Source: a virus. Taken from it: DNA of 47,638 bases. The stretch lies in IMG/VR virus record IMGVR_UViG_3300048833_000710, positions 1 through 47,638 of that record, one strand, 5' to 3'. Of this stretch, positions 32,465 to 41,300 are shown piece by piece; within the stretch, counting starts at the first letter, position 1; each line of letters starts with the position of its first letter. The notes under the pieces were generated by a model. The model did no database searches, was not told where the DNA came from, and saw only the letters and a list, made by a program, of their open reading frames with translations. The position numbers and the translations under genes are program-made.

Positions 32465-33091
32465 ATGAAACTGAAACTCGCCATCGATCCCGACATCGTC
32501 GCCCTGATGGCGGCCGAGGTCGCGGCCGGGGAACGCGCCGTCACCGCGGCCATGCGCGAGGCGGGCACCGGCCTGAAATCCGCCTGGCGCACTCAGATCA
32601 CCGGCGCGGGGCTGGGCACGCGCCTCGCCAACTCGATCCGCTCCGCCAGCTTTCCCAAATCCGGCGAAAGCCTGAACGCGGCGGCGCTGGTCTGGTCGAA
32701 CGCCCCGGTGATCATCGGCGCGCATGACACAGGCCCGCTGATCCGCTCCAAGAATGGCTTCTGGCTGGCGATCCCCACGCCAGCGGCAGGCAAATCCACC
32801 CGAGGCGGCAGGATCACCCCGGGAGAATGGGAACGCCGCACCGGCCTGCGACTGCAGTTCATCTATCGCCGCCGGGGACCGAGCCTGCTGGTGGCCGAAG
32901 GGCGACTGAACACCAAGGGTCGCGCCGTGGCGTCCCGGTCGAAAACCGGCCGTGGTGTCGTCACCGCACCGATCTTCCTGCTGGTGCCGCAGGTAAAGCT
33001 GCCGAAACGGTTGGATCTGGCAAGGGATGCAGAGCGGGCGGTGGACGGTGTGCCGGGCCTAATCGTAGCGAACTGGGTGGAGGGGCGTTAG
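32465..33091 (+). CDS. DUF6441 tail-completion-like protein
   Basis: The protein has 208 residues starting MKLKLAIDPDIVALMAAEVAAGERAVTAAM. An N-terminal amphipathic helix, a middle with SNAPVIIGAHDTGPLIRSKNGFWLAIPT, and a basic C-terminal part match DUF6441. This is probably a minor tail or tail completion protein like gpZ. A GTG at 32456 (GTGA overlap) is an alternative start. It would normally be followed directly by the tail terminator gene; here a minus-strand gene has been inserted between them. Confidence 0.72.
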   Translation: MKLKLAIDPDIVALMAAEVAAGERAVTAAMREAGTGLKSAWRTQITGAGLGTRLANSIRSASFPKSGESLNAAALVWSNAPVIIGAHDTGPLIRSKNGFWLAIPTPAAGKSTRGGRITPGEWERRTGLRLQFIYRRRGPSLLVAEGRLNTKGRAVASRSKTGRGVVTAPIFLLVPQVKLPKRLDLARDAERAVDGVPGLIVANWVEGR

Positions 33092-33125
33092 GAAGAACAC
33101 CAATTTCAATGGTTTAGTGGATCAT

Positions 33126-33842
33126 CTACCCGAAGACTTTGCTGGATAACTCAAGGTATTCGGGCCTGCTGAAGTCGGCCTGCTCCACGTTCTCAAAATG
33201 CCACAAGAAGTGTTCTGCTTCGGTACTGTGCGGCTGGATATGTGGCTTGAGTTGCGGGATAAACTCAGTTCCAGCACCAATGATGACCGGAATCGTATTG
33301 ATAAAAATCCGATGCCTTGGAACAGCATCTTGCTCGGCAAACCGCTCGAACTCTCCCGCAAAGATACGACCTCTAATTAGCTCCCGTGCATTTGCGCGCA
33401 GGCGACTTTGGTCCCTGGGCATATCTAGCAATGCCGAGAAGTCGCCCCAAGACGCGTAGTGGTCTATGAACCCACCACCTTCCTCACCTGCGCCAGCTGG
33501 GAAGTCGACCAAGAGCAAGTCCTCAGGTTCGTTACGTTGGGCGTAACGATGCACACTTCGGATGCCATGTGCGTTGTTGTGGTGTTTCGCGTTTCTGTAG
33601 GCAAGCACACAGCAGCAAAGCGGATTTGCATAGAAGTCGAAATCGACTCCCGGAGTTTCCCGAGATGCATCGTACAAGCTCGAAAAAGTGTCGAGCATGC
33701 TCTTGCATGCCAGTTCGACGTTTCCGATCGCTTCTTCTGCATCGATCAGAAACAGCTCCCGAAACCTGTACTTCTGCTCGATGAATACCCGCAAAGATTG
33801 GGCGAAGTCCTCAAATCGATCCGAGATCATGATGTTTCCCAT
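33126..33842 (-). CDS. cargo gene with HEPN RNase motif inside the tail operon
   Basis: This 238-residue protein does not belong to the structural set. It lies on the opposite strand, has visibly lower GC, and separates two genes that are normally adjacent. The first 95 residues are helical, and YRNAKHHNN contains R-N-x-x-x-H (R83, N84, H88), the catalytic HEPN ribonuclease motif. It is preceded by two helices, as in HEPN domains. The C-terminal half is unassigned (LLLVDFPAG, RHRIFINTIPVIIGAG). It may be an abortive-infection or exclusion factor expressed from the prophage. Starts at 33842 or 33830 (GGGA upstream of the second) are both possible. The HEPN call rests on one motif and predicted helices. 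Confidence 0.62.
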   Translation of the reverse strand: MGNIMISDRFEDFAQSLRVFIEQKYRFRELFLIDAEEAIGNVELACKSMLDTFSSLYDASRETPGVDFDFYANPLCCCVLAYRNAKHHNNAHGIRSVHRYAQRNEPEDLLLVDFPAGAGEEGGGFIDHYASWGDFSALLDMPRDQSRLRANARELIRGRIFAGEFERFAEQDAVPRHRIFINTIPVIIGAGTEFIPQLKPHIQPHSTEAEHFLWHFENVEQADFSRPEYLELSSKVFG

Positions 33843-33953
33843 TAAGTTAGTGGTTCAAGTTCTACCCGCCAATACGGGAGGGTGCCATCGCTGCGAGGTG
33901 CTTTTGTGCCCAACGCGACTGTTCTGTGATCGATTTCCAAAGGCAATCGCGTA

Positions 33954-34370
33954 ATGTCAGCAAGAGAAACCATCCTTGCCGCGCTGCACGCGCGGCTCTC
34001 GGCGTTGCCCGCCACCGCCCTGCGCGACGACGTGCTGCCGGAGCGCGTTCCAACCGCTGGCCTCCTGATCCTGCGCGACGGCGAGCCGGGGGAGCCCGAG
34101 GTCACGTTGTCGCCCCTGCGCTACCACTACCAGCACAAGGCCGAAATCGAGGCCGTCGTACAGGGTGCTGCTGGTGACACGACCTTCGACACCCTCTGCT
34201 CCAGCATCGGCGGGGCACTTGCCGCCGACCGCACGCTCGGCGGGCTTTGCGACTGGGTCGAGGCGGAAGCGCCGCGCCCGGTCGATCTTCCGATTGAGGG
34301 TGCCGCCAGCCTGAAGGCGGCGGTGATACCGGTCATTCTGCACTATTCCACGGCCGATCCACTGGCCTGA
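33954..34370 (+). CDS. tail terminator-like protein
   Basis: This 138-residue protein begins MSARETILAALHARLSALP, continues with a strand-rich middle (GLLILRDGEPGEPEVTLSPLRYHYQHKAEIEAVVQG), and ends with LKAAVIPVILHYSTADPLA. This is the alpha/beta pattern of gpU-type tail terminators that stop tail tube growth and join the tail to the head. It sits just before the tail tube gene. It is recognised by place and pattern; no diagnostic motif. Confidence 0.68.
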   Translation: MSARETILAALHARLSALPATALRDDVLPERVPTAGLLILRDGEPGEPEVTLSPLRYHYQHKAEIEAVVQGAAGDTTFDTLCSSIGGALAADRTLGGLCDWVEAEAPRPVDLPIEGAASLKAAVIPVILHYSTADPLA

Positions 34371-34394
34371 CCCCACTCACGACAGGAGAACACG

Positions 34395-35333
34395 ATGGCA
34401 CGAGCCCATGGGGCGCGGGCGCAAATGGCGCTTGCGTTCGAGACCGTCTATGGCACCGCGCCCGCCTCGGGCTATCGGACGGTGCCCTTTGCCAGCACCA
34501 CGCTCGGCTCCGAACAGCCGCTGATCGCCTCGGAACTCTTGGGCCAGGGGCGCGACCCGCTTGCTCCGATCAAGGAAGCGGTCACGGCCGATGGGGACGT
34601 CGTCGTGCCGATCGACGTCGAGAACTTCGGCCTCTGGCTGAAGGCGGCCTTCGGTCAGCCGACGACCACCGGCACGACGCCCAAGACCCACACCTTCCAG
34701 TCGGGGAACTGGACGCTGCCGTCGATGGCCATCGAGACGGCCATGCCAGAGGTGCCGCGCTATGCGATGTACACCGGCTGCGTCTGCGACCAGCTGTCCT
34801 GGCAGATGGCTCGGTCGGGGCTGCTGACGGCGACTGCGCGGCTGGTGGCGCAGGGCGAGAACGTCGCCGCCACCACGGCCGCCGGTACGCCTACCTCGTT
34901 GGCGCTGCAGCGGTTTGGCCATTTCAACGGGGCGATAACCCGGAACGGCTCGCCGCTCGGCAACGTCATCTCCGCCGAGGTGACCTATTCCAACGGCATT
35001 GACCGGATCGAGACCATCCGCTCGGACGGCCGCATCGAGGGGGCCGACCCCGGCATGGCCGCGCTGACGGGCCGGGTGGAGGTGCGCTTCGCCGACACCA
35101 CGCTGATCACGCAGGCCATCGACGGCACGCCGTGCGAGCTGGTCTTCGCCTGGAGCCTCGGCGCCAACGCCAGCTTCACCTTCACCGCGCATGCCGTCTA
35201 CCTGCCGCGCCCCCGGATCGAGATTCCGGGCCCGCAAGGCATCCAGGCCACCTTCGACTGGCAGGCCGCCAAGGCCGTCAGCCCCGCCCGCATGTGCACT
35301 GCCGTCCTCGTCAACACCGTTGTGAGCTATTGA
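34395..35333 (+). CDS. major tail tube protein
   Basis: This 312-residue beta-rich protein (ARAQMALAFETVYGTAP; NGIDRIETIRSDGRIEGADPGMAALTGRVEVRFADTTLI) is the phage tail tube type. The second half repeats strand units as in Ig-like or tube domains. It stacks as hexameric rings to form the tail. CAGGAGAA is a strong ribosome site ahead of the ATG, as expected for a highly made protein. Confidence 0.82.
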   Translation: MARAHGARAQMALAFETVYGTAPASGYRTVPFASTTLGSEQPLIASELLGQGRDPLAPIKEAVTADGDVVVPIDVENFGLWLKAAFGQPTTTGTTPKTHTFQSGNWTLPSMAIETAMPEVPRYAMYTGCVCDQLSWQMARSGLLTATARLVAQGENVAATTAAGTPTSLALQRFGHFNGAITRNGSPLGNVISAEVTYSNGIDRIETIRSDGRIEGADPGMAALTGRVEVRFADTTLITQAIDGTPCELVFAWSLGANASFTFTAHAVYLPRPRIEIPGPQGIQATFDWQAAKAVSPARMCTAVLVNTVVSY

Positions 35334-35335
35334 TC

Positions 35336-35773
35336 ATGATCAGACTGAACCTGACTGCCGCGCCCGCGTGGCTGACCCTCGCCCCCGGCCTGCGCCTCAA
35401 CGTGGCCCCGCTGACGACTGCCTTGATGGTTTCGGCCCGCGCCGATCCTGCAATCGAAGCCCTGCCAGATACGGCCACACAGGAGGAACTTGCGCTGGCA
35501 ATGGCCAAGGCCGTCGCCCGGCGCGCCGTGCTGGATTGGGAAGGGGTCGGCGACGACGCGGGTGATGCTGTCCCGGTTTCTCCCGAAGGCATCGATGCCC
35601 TGCTGGAAATCTGGCCGGTCTTCGAGGCGTTCCAGACCCAGTACGTCGCCAAGGGCCTGATCCTGGACGCGGAAAAAAACGTCTCCGCGTCCTCGCCGAA
35701 TGGTCTTTCGGCGGGGGCGACAGCTACTGCGCGGCATGCACGGGGCGCTGCCCCGATTGCCCCGCAAGACTGA
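35336..35773 (+). CDS. tail assembly chaperone, short (gpG-like) form
   Basis: This 145-residue protein is helical after residue 40 (TQEELALAMAKAVARRAVLDW; GIDALLEIWPVFEAFQTQYVAKG). It lies between tail tube and tape measure, where lambda has gpG. Such proteins hold the tape measure in a soluble form until the tube polymerises. The start ATG is 2 bases after the tail tube stop. After residue 115 the frame has a slippery site, so this is the form made without frameshifting. Confidence 0.75.
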   Translation: MIRLNLTAAPAWLTLAPGLRLNVAPLTTALMVSARADPAIEALPDTATQEELALAMAKAVARRAVLDWEGVGDDAGDAVPVSPEGIDALLEIWPVFEAFQTQYVAKGLILDAEKNVSASSPNGLSAGATATARHARGAAPIAPQD

Positions 35774-36000
35774 ACCGCCCGCAGACGGAAGATGGCTGGC
35801 AGGTCTGGGATCTGGTCGGCCGCCTTGGCGGACAGTTGCGCGTGATCCCCGGCGCGGTGCTGGGCTGGGACATGGGCGCGGCCTTGGCGATGGCCCGTGC
35901 CCTTGGGATCGACACTTTGATCGCCGCCGAACTGCTGCCCGAGATCGAGGCGGTGATGGTCCGCAAGCTGAACGAACAGATCGGAGACGGCCATGGCTGA
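35336..36000 (+). CDS. tail assembly chaperone, frameshifted (gpGT-like) form
   Basis: Ribosomes that slip back one base at 35674-35680 would continue as RLRVLAEWSFGGGDSYCAACTGRCPDCPARLNRPQTEDGWQVWDL... to a TGA at 35998-36000, giving about 221 residues. The extension has a CxxC-CxxC zinc-like cluster and a helical end (AALAMARALGIDTLIAAELLPEIEAVMV), as expected for the T part that binds the tape measure protein. This extension has no good start of its own, so frameshifting is the simplest way to make it. It overlaps the tape measure start. Confidence 0.75.
35674..35680 (+). other. -1 ribosomal frameshift site (A AAA AAC)
   Basis: The zero-frame codons here are GAA AAA AAC, which is the canonical X-XXY-YYZ slippery heptamer A-AAA-AAC. 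Slipping by -1 enters the frame that carries the conserved-looking tail extension. This is the classical lambda G/GT arrangement in its expected place. Confidence 0.85.
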
Positions 36001-38440
36001 GAAAAGGGTCAGTGTCCGGCTGGTCGCGGAAGGCGGCCGTCAGGTCCGGGCCGAGCTGGAAGGGATCGGTGAGGCAGGCACGCGCGGGTTTGGCCGCCTT
36101 TCGTCGGAAATGGAACTGGCCAACGCCCGGCTCGGAAGCTTTGCCCGCAAGGCCGGGATCGCGCTGGCGGCGGTGACGGCCGCTGCGGCCGCCGCCGGTG
36201 TGGCAATGGTCCGCTCCGGGCTCGACGTGATCGGCGCGCAGGCGGACATGGCCGCATCGCTGAAAACCACCGTCGAAAGCCTGCAAGTGTTGACGTGGGC
36301 CGGGGAACTGGCCGGTGTCTCGATGGGCGAGATCGAACAGGCCACCAAGAAGCTGACCACGCGGCTGTCGGAAGCTGCCACAGGATCCGGATCGGCTGTC
36401 GGTGCCTTGCAGCGGCTGAACCTGACGGCGGCGGAACTGCAAGCGCTGCCGCTCGACCAGCGCATCGTCGCCATCCAGGAAGCGCTGAACCAGTTCGTTC
36501 CGGAAGCCGAACGTGCCGCCGTGGCATCCGACCTCTTCGGTGACAAGGCGGCACTGGCGTTCCTTCGCATCGACCCGGCCACCCTGCGGGAGGCGGCACA
36601 AGATGTGCGCGACTTCGGGGTGGCGGTCAGCGCGGCCGATGCAGCCCAGATCGAACGTACCGGAGATGCCATCGCCAAGCTGAGCCTGATCTGGCTGGGC
36701 CTGACCAACCGACTGACCGCCGCCGTCGCCCCGGCGCTTGAAACGGTGGCAAACGCACTGGCCGACATGGCGCGCGGCAGCGGGCCCATCGGCGGCGCGA
36801 TCACGGCGGTCTTCGACAACCTCGCAAGGCTTGCAACCTATGCCGCGACCTTCGCCGCCTTCATGGCCGGTCGTTGGGTGGCCGGGCTGGCCGTTGCCGC
36901 CCTTTCGGTGCGTGGCCTTGCCACGGCACTCGTGTTCCTGCGCGGGGCGCTGATCCGGACCGGCATTGGCGCGTTGATCGTCGGCGCGGGGGAACTGGTC
37001 TATCAGTTCTCGCAGCTCGTCGCCCGGGTCGGTGGCGTGGGCGAAGCCTTTCGCCTACTGGGCGATCTCGCCAAGGAAGTCTGGTCGCGCATTGGTCTTT
37101 CTCTCGACGCAGCCTTTGCCAACATGGATGCGGGCTGGGAGGGGCTGAAGGCGGCCGGGCTCTCGGCCCTCGATGGCACTATCGCGGGCGTGGTCAGTTT
37201 CGGGGACCGGACGGCGGCGATCTTCCAGGGGGCTTATGATGCGGCTGTGGCAACCTGGGGCAGTCTGCCCGGCGCCATCGGCGACTTTGCCTTCCAGGCC
37301 GCGAACGGGCTGATTTCCGGCGTTGAGGCGATGCTGAATGGCGTCGTCACGCGAATCAACAATTTTATCAACGGCTTGAACGCCGCGCTGGACCTGCTGC
37401 CGGATTGGGCGGTTGGCGAGGGTGGGGTGCGGATCGGCACGCTGGACCCGGTGGAACTGGCGCGGATCGGCAACCCATTCGAGGGTGCAGCGACAGCGGC
37501 AGGGGCTGCTGCAGCGGATGCCTTCTCAGCCGCGCTATCCCAGACCTATCTCGAGCCACTCGACCTCGGGCTTGGTGCGATGGCTGACGACGCTCGCGGC
37601 CGGGCCGATGGCTATCGCGAGGCTGCTGACATGTTGGCCGATGCTGCCGGCCGTCCACTGGCCAGTTGGCAGGCCTTGCGCGACGCGGTCACCGGCACCG
37701 GATCGGATGCCGAAACGGCGTTGGCGGACACGGCCAGTTCGGCGGATGCTCTCAACACCGAATTGGACGACACCGCAGCCGCTGCCGGAAGCGCGGGCGC
37801 AGCCGCGCGCAACGCGGGGGCCGAAGCTGCCGCAGGTGCCGACCAGGCCGCGACCGGGTGGGGCGCAGTCACTGCGGCACTTGCCGACTACGCTACCAAG
37901 GCGCGCAACATCGGCGGCGATATCGGCCAGGCGCTGGTCGGGGCCTTCACCTCCGCCGAGAACGCCGTGGGCGAGTTCGTCAAGACCGGCAAGCTCGACT
38001 TCCGCGATCTGGTCACGTCGATGATCGCCGATCTGGCCAAGCTGGCGGCGCGGACATTCATCCTCGGGCCGATCGCCAACGCGCTGTCGGGAGCCCTCGG
38101 CGGTGCGGGTGGGATCTTCGCCAACATCCTGCATGCCGGTGGCATGGTCGGATCGCCAGGCCCCGGTCGCATGGTTCCCGCGCTGGCCTTTGCCAATGCC
38201 CCGCGCATGCACGCGGGCGGATGGGCCGGGATCAAGCCGGACGAAGTTCCGGCGATCCTGCAGCGTGGCGAGCGCGTGCTCTCCCGCCGCGAGGCAGCAG
38301 GTTACGGCCAAAGCCAGTCCAACGCGCCCTCCGTCAACGTCACCATCATGGCGCGCGACGCCGAAAGCTTCCGGCAATCGCGCACGCAGGTGGCGAGCGA
38401 CATTGTCCGCGCCGTGTCGCTAGGCCGGAGGGGCATGTGA
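35993..38440 (+). CDS. tail tape measure protein
   Basis: This is an 815-residue, Ala-rich, largely helical protein. Hydrophobic segments lie around 50-75 and 280-340 (AAFMAGRWVAGLAVAALSV), and there is a long helical region. The C-terminal part (FRDLVTSMIADLAKLAARTFILGPIANALSGALGGAGGIFANILHAGGMVG) is typical of lambda gpH-like tape measures. It sets tail length and enters the cell membrane during DNA injection. The ATG at 35993 overlaps the frameshifted chaperone by 8 bases. Confidence 0.92.
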   Translation: MAEKRVSVRLVAEGGRQVRAELEGIGEAGTRGFGRLSSEMELANARLGSFARKAGIALAAVTAAAAAAGVAMVRSGLDVIGAQADMAASLKTTVESLQVLTWAGELAGVSMGEIEQATKKLTTRLSEAATGSGSAVGALQRLNLTAAELQALPLDQRIVAIQEALNQFVPEAERAAVASDLFGDKAALAFLRIDPATLREAAQDVRDFGVAVSAADAAQIERTGDAIAKLSLIWLGLTNRLTAAVAPALETVANALADMARGSGPIGGAITAVFDNLARLATYAATFAAFMAGRWVAGLAVAALSVRGLATALVFLRGALIRTGIGALIVGAGELVYQFSQLVARVGGVGEAFRLLGDLAKEVWSRIGLSLDAAFANMDAGWEGLKAAGLSALDGTIAGVVSFGDRTAAIFQGAYDAAVATWGSLPGAIGDFAFQAANGLISGVEAMLNGVVTRINNFINGLNAALDLLPDWAVGEGGVRIGTLDPVELARIGNPFEGAATAAGAAAADAFSAALSQTYLEPLDLGLGAMADDARGRADGYREAADMLADAAGRPLASWQALRDAVTGTGSDAETALADTASSADALNTELDDTAAAAGSAGAAARNAGAEAAAGADQAATGWGAVTAALADYATKARNIGGDIGQALVGAFTSAENAVGEFVKTGKLDFRDLVTSMIADLAKLAARTFILGPIANALSGALGGAGGIFANILHAGGMVGSPGPGRMVPALAFANAPRMHAGGWAGIKPDEVPAILQRGERVLSRREAAGYGQSQSNAPSVNVTIMARDAESFRQSRTQVASDIVRAVSLGRRGM

Positions 38441-39066
38441 TGGCATTCCATGAAGTCAGGTTCCCCGACAACATCAGCCGCGGGGCGCGCGGGGGGCCGG
38501 AACGGCGCACGCAGATCGTCGAACTGGCCTCTGGTGATGAGGAGCGCAACGCCAGTTGGGCCAACTCGCGCCGCCGCTACGATGTCGCCTACGGCGTCCG
38601 CCGCGCCGATGATCTGGCGGCGGTCGTCGCCTTCTTCGAGGCCCGCAACGGTCGCCTGCACGGCTTTCGCTACAAGGACTGGGCGGATTACAAATCCTCC
38701 CTGCCGTCACAGACGGTGGCCCCGACCGACCAGCCCATTGGCACCGGCAATGGCGCTGTCATCACCTGCGCCTTGCTGAAGCGCTACACGTCCGGCGCAC
38801 AAAGCTGGACCCGCGCCATCGCCAAGCCGGTGGCCGGCACTGTCCGCATCGCCCTGAACGGCGTCGAGCAGATGTCCGGCTGGAGCGTCGATACCGCCAC
38901 CGGCAGCGTTACCTTCACCACTGCCCCCGGCGCGGGCGTAGCAATCACCGCGGGTTTCGAATTCGACGTCCCCGTCCGGTTCGACACCGACATGCTCGAC
39001 GTCACCCTCGATCTCGAGCGGCTGGGGTCGATCACATCCATCCCGCTCTTGGAGATCCGGCGATGA
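38440..39066 (+). CDS. DUF2460 distal tail protein (GTA-like)
   Basis: This 208-residue protein matches DUF2460: MAFHEVRFPDNISRGARGGPERRTQIVELASGDEERNASWANSRRRYD and FEARNGRLHGFRYKDWADYKS. It is the distal tail hub protein known from the Rhodobacter gene transfer agent. It starts the baseplate below the tape measure. The ATG shares one base with the tape measure stop. Confidence 0.88.
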   Translation: MAFHEVRFPDNISRGARGGPERRTQIVELASGDEERNASWANSRRRYDVAYGVRRADDLAAVVAFFEARNGRLHGFRYKDWADYKSSLPSQTVAPTDQPIGTGNGAVITCALLKRYTSGAQSWTRAIAKPVAGTVRIALNGVEQMSGWSVDTATGSVTFTTAPGAGVAITAGFEFDVPVRFDTDMLDVTLDLERLGSITSIPLLEIRR

Positions 39067-39413
39067 ACGAAGAAACCGGCTTTGTCGCCGCTGTGCTGCG
39101 TGACCTGGCGACCTCCACCGCCGTCATCCTGGCGGCCTGGGGCGCGCTTGGCGGGGCGACCAACGCCCTGACCACTCGGATGCGGCTCCGCGATGCCCTG
39201 CGCCACATCCTGCTCGGCGGTCTGATAGCGGCGGGGATGGGCAGCCTGTCGATGGCGGTGATCACCGCCTGGCTCGGCCTGCCGTCGCAGGCGATCCCGG
39301 CCGGGGGTGCGGCGGGCTCGGCCGCCTATCTCGTCGGCGTCTTTGGCCCCGCCTTCATCGAGGTCGTCCTCGCCCGACTGCGCAGTGGCAAAGGGGGCGA
39401 CGGCAATGCATGA
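39063..39413 (+). CDS. holin-like membrane protein
   Basis: This 116-residue protein has three probable membrane segments (TSTAVILAAWGALGGATNAL; ILLGGLIAAGMGSLSMAVITAWLGL; AGGAAGSAAYLVGVFGPAFIEVVL) and a short charged tail. It lies just before the endolysin, so it is a good holin candidate. It overlaps DUF2460 by 4 bases. Assigned by topology and place only. Confidence 0.65.
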   Translation: MNEETGFVAAVLRDLATSTAVILAAWGALGGATNALTTRMRLRDALRHILLGGLIAAGMGSLSMAVITAWLGLPSQAIPAGGAAGSAAYLVGVFGPAFIEVVLARLRSGKGGDGNA

Positions 39414-39540
39414 ACTTCTCCGCCTTGCGCGCGCCATCCGCTGCGACGCCGCCGATCCAGCACAGACCTTCAGCCACCGCCTGCGCATAGGCCTGCTGGT
39501 TGCCGCCCTGATCCTGTTCCTTACCTCCATCTTCGGGTGA
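39406..39540 (+). CDS. small single-pass membrane protein (lysis region)
   Basis: The protein has 44 residues: a basic N-terminal half and one membrane helix (IGLLVAALILFLTSIF). It overlaps the holin-like gene by 8 bases and precedes the endolysin by 4. It may assist or time lysis. Small size limits certainty, but spacing and the hydrophobic end support it. Confidence 0.6.
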   Translation: MHELLRLARAIRCDAADPAQTFSHRLRIGLLVAALILFLTSIFG

Positions 39541-39544
39541 TCCC

Positions 39545-40213
39545 ATGCACATGACAGACCGGGGGCTTCTGGCCCTCGTCCGGCACGAAGGACTCGTGCC
39601 CGGACCTTATCTCGACGTCAAAAACGTCTGGACCTTCGGCATCGGTCATACCGCTGCCGCCGGTCCGCCCGATCCGGCCCATATGACGCGTGGCATGCCC
39701 GCCGATCTCGACGCCGGGATCCGCGAGGCGTTCCGGCTCTTCCGCATCGACATCGTGGCCTACGAGGCCGAGGTGCTGCGCGCGGTAAAGGTGCCACTGG
39801 AACCGCACGAGTTCGATGCGCTGGTCAGCTTCCACTACAACACCGGCGGCATCGCGAAAGCGTCGCTGACCCGCCACCTGAACGCGGGCAACCGCGCCGC
39901 TGCCGCGCAGGGTTTCATGGGCTGGCTCCGACCCGCCGCGATCCGCACGCGCCGCGAGGCCGAACGCGATCTGTTCCGGGATGGCCGCTACCAGACCGGC
40001 ACCATTCCGGTTTGGGCGGTCGACCCCAACGGGCGGGTGGATTTCTCGCGACCGATCCGGCGACTGACCGAGGCCGAGGCGCTGGCATTGCTGCGCCCGG
40101 CGAGCACCCGCGTGCCTCCGACCGTGCCACTACCGGTGCCAACCCAATCGCCTGGCTCCCCGTCGTGGTGGCAGCGGCTGATGGAATTTTTTACAGGAAA
40201 GGCAACATCATGA
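39545..40213 (+). CDS. endolysin, GH24 lysozyme family
   Basis: This 222-residue protein has catalytic triad spacing as in T4 lysozyme: E15 (RHEG), D24 (YLD), T30 (WTFGIGHT), followed by the LEPHEFDALVSFHYNTGGIAKASL helix region. It would hydrolyse the peptidoglycan glycan chain to release phage. No clear signal peptide, so a holin is needed. The C-terminal 60 residues are Pro-rich and unassigned. It overlaps the next membrane gene by 4 bases. Confidence 0.9.
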   Translation: MHMTDRGLLALVRHEGLVPGPYLDVKNVWTFGIGHTAAAGPPDPAHMTRGMPADLDAGIREAFRLFRIDIVAYEAEVLRAVKVPLEPHEFDALVSFHYNTGGIAKASLTRHLNAGNRAAAAQGFMGWLRPAAIRTRREAERDLFRDGRYQTGTIPVWAVDPNGRVDFSRPIRRLTEAEALALLRPASTRVPPTVPLPVPTQSPGSPSWWQRLMEFFTGKATS

Positions 40214-40419
40214 ACTGGAACCTCGCACGAGGGCTGGTCTATCTGGCCTGTTTTGCCGCCTCTGGGCTGGCCATGGCCGGGCTGGCGGATTTCGATCTGG
40301 TGACCGGTAGCTTCGATCTGCGTCCGTTCAATCTCTACGCCCTGACTGGCACAGCCGGGGGCGTGGTCTCCTCGGCGCTGGCCTCGGTCGCCCTGTGGCG
40401 GGGCTGGGGGCGGAAGTGA
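40210..40419 (+). CDS. small two-pass membrane protein (lysis region)
   Basis: The protein has 69 residues with two hydrophobic segments (LVYLACFAASGLAMAGLADF; LYALTGTAGGVVSSALASVALW). It directly follows the endolysin with an ATGA overlap. It could be a second holin, an antiholin or a spanin-like component; the sequence does not decide. Confidence 0.65.
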   Translation: MNWNLARGLVYLACFAASGLAMAGLADFDLVTGSFDLRPFNLYALTGTAGGVVSSALASVALWRGWGRK

Positions 40420-41300
40420 AGGCGCTCCAACCTGCGCTGCAGGCCCATCTCGACGAGGGCACGACCACGTTGGCCTGGTGCTGGCGGATCGTGCGGGCCG
40501 ATGGGGTGACGCTCGGCTTCACCGATCACGACCTAACCCTGACGTTCGACGGCACCGATTTCGAGTCGGAGAGCGGCTTTGCGGCCTCGGAGGTGCGCTC
40601 CGGTTCCGACCTTTCTGTCGATGCGCAGGACGCCCAGGGCGTGCTGACCTCAGACCGGATCACCGAGACCGATATCCTCGACGGTCGCTGGGACAATGCC
40701 GCCGTCGAAGTGTGGCGGGTGAACTGGGCCGCGACATCCCAGCGCCTGCTGATGCGGCGCGGCGCTATCGGGCAGATCCGGCGCGGGCGTCTGGCCTTCG
40801 TGGCCGAGGTGCGATCATTGGCGCATGTGCTGGGCCAGACGGTCGGACGGACGTTTCAGACGAGTTGCGATGCCGCCCTTGGCGATGCGCGCTGCAGGGT
40901 CGATCTCGAAGCCCTTGCGTTCAAGGGCACCGGCACAATCATCGACGTATTGCGCGACCGGGCGTTCACTGCTTCCGGCATCGCTGCATTCACCAACAAT
41001 TGGTTCACCTTCGGCACCCTCGACTGGACGAGTGGAGCCAATGCCGGGCGGCGGGCCGAAGTGCTGTCGCATGATCTCGTCGATGGCATCGCTATCCTGA
41101 CCCTGCTGGAAGCCCCCGTGCGCGCCATCGCCGCGTCTGACACCTTCACGATCCGCGCCGGATGCGACAAGCGCATCGCGACCTGTGGCACGAAGTTCGC
41201 CAACGTCGCCAACTTCCGGGGCTTTCCCAATATCCCCGGCCAGGATGCGGTCCTTCGCTATGCCACCAAAGATGGCGGCCACGAGGGGGCGGTGTTGTGA
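40416..41300 (+). CDS. DUF2163/BR0599-type tail hub protein (GTA-like)
   Basis: This 294-residue protein starts at a GTG overlapping the previous stop (GTGA); its first residues are KALQPALQAHLDEGTTTLAWCW. The N-terminal DUF2163 domain runs to about 165 and the BR0599 C-terminal domain (GCDKRIATCGTKFANVANFRGFPNIPGQDAV) follows. It belongs to the baseplate set shared with gene transfer agents (hub protein). It is coupled to the peptidase gene by another GTGA overlap. Confidence 0.88.
   Translation: MKALQPALQAHLDEGTTTLAWCWRIVRADGVTLGFTDHDLTLTFDGTDFESESGFAASEVRSGSDLSVDAQDAQGVLTSDRITETDILDGRWDNAAVEVWRVNWAATSQRLLMRRGAIGQIRRGRLAFVAEVRSLAHVLGQTVGRTFQTSCDAALGDARCRVDLEALAFKGTGTIIDVLRDRAFTASGIAAFTNNWFTFGTLDWTSGANAGRRAEVLSHDLVDGIAILTLLEAPVRAIAASDTFTIRAGCDKRIATCGTKFANVANFRGFPNIPGQDAVLRYATKDGGHEGAVL

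Noticed and set aside
35700-36176. 158-codon plus-strand frame over the chaperone/tape measure junction
   Set aside because: Arg/Gly-rich shadow. The biologically sensible reading of this DNA is the -1 extension of the chaperone gene.
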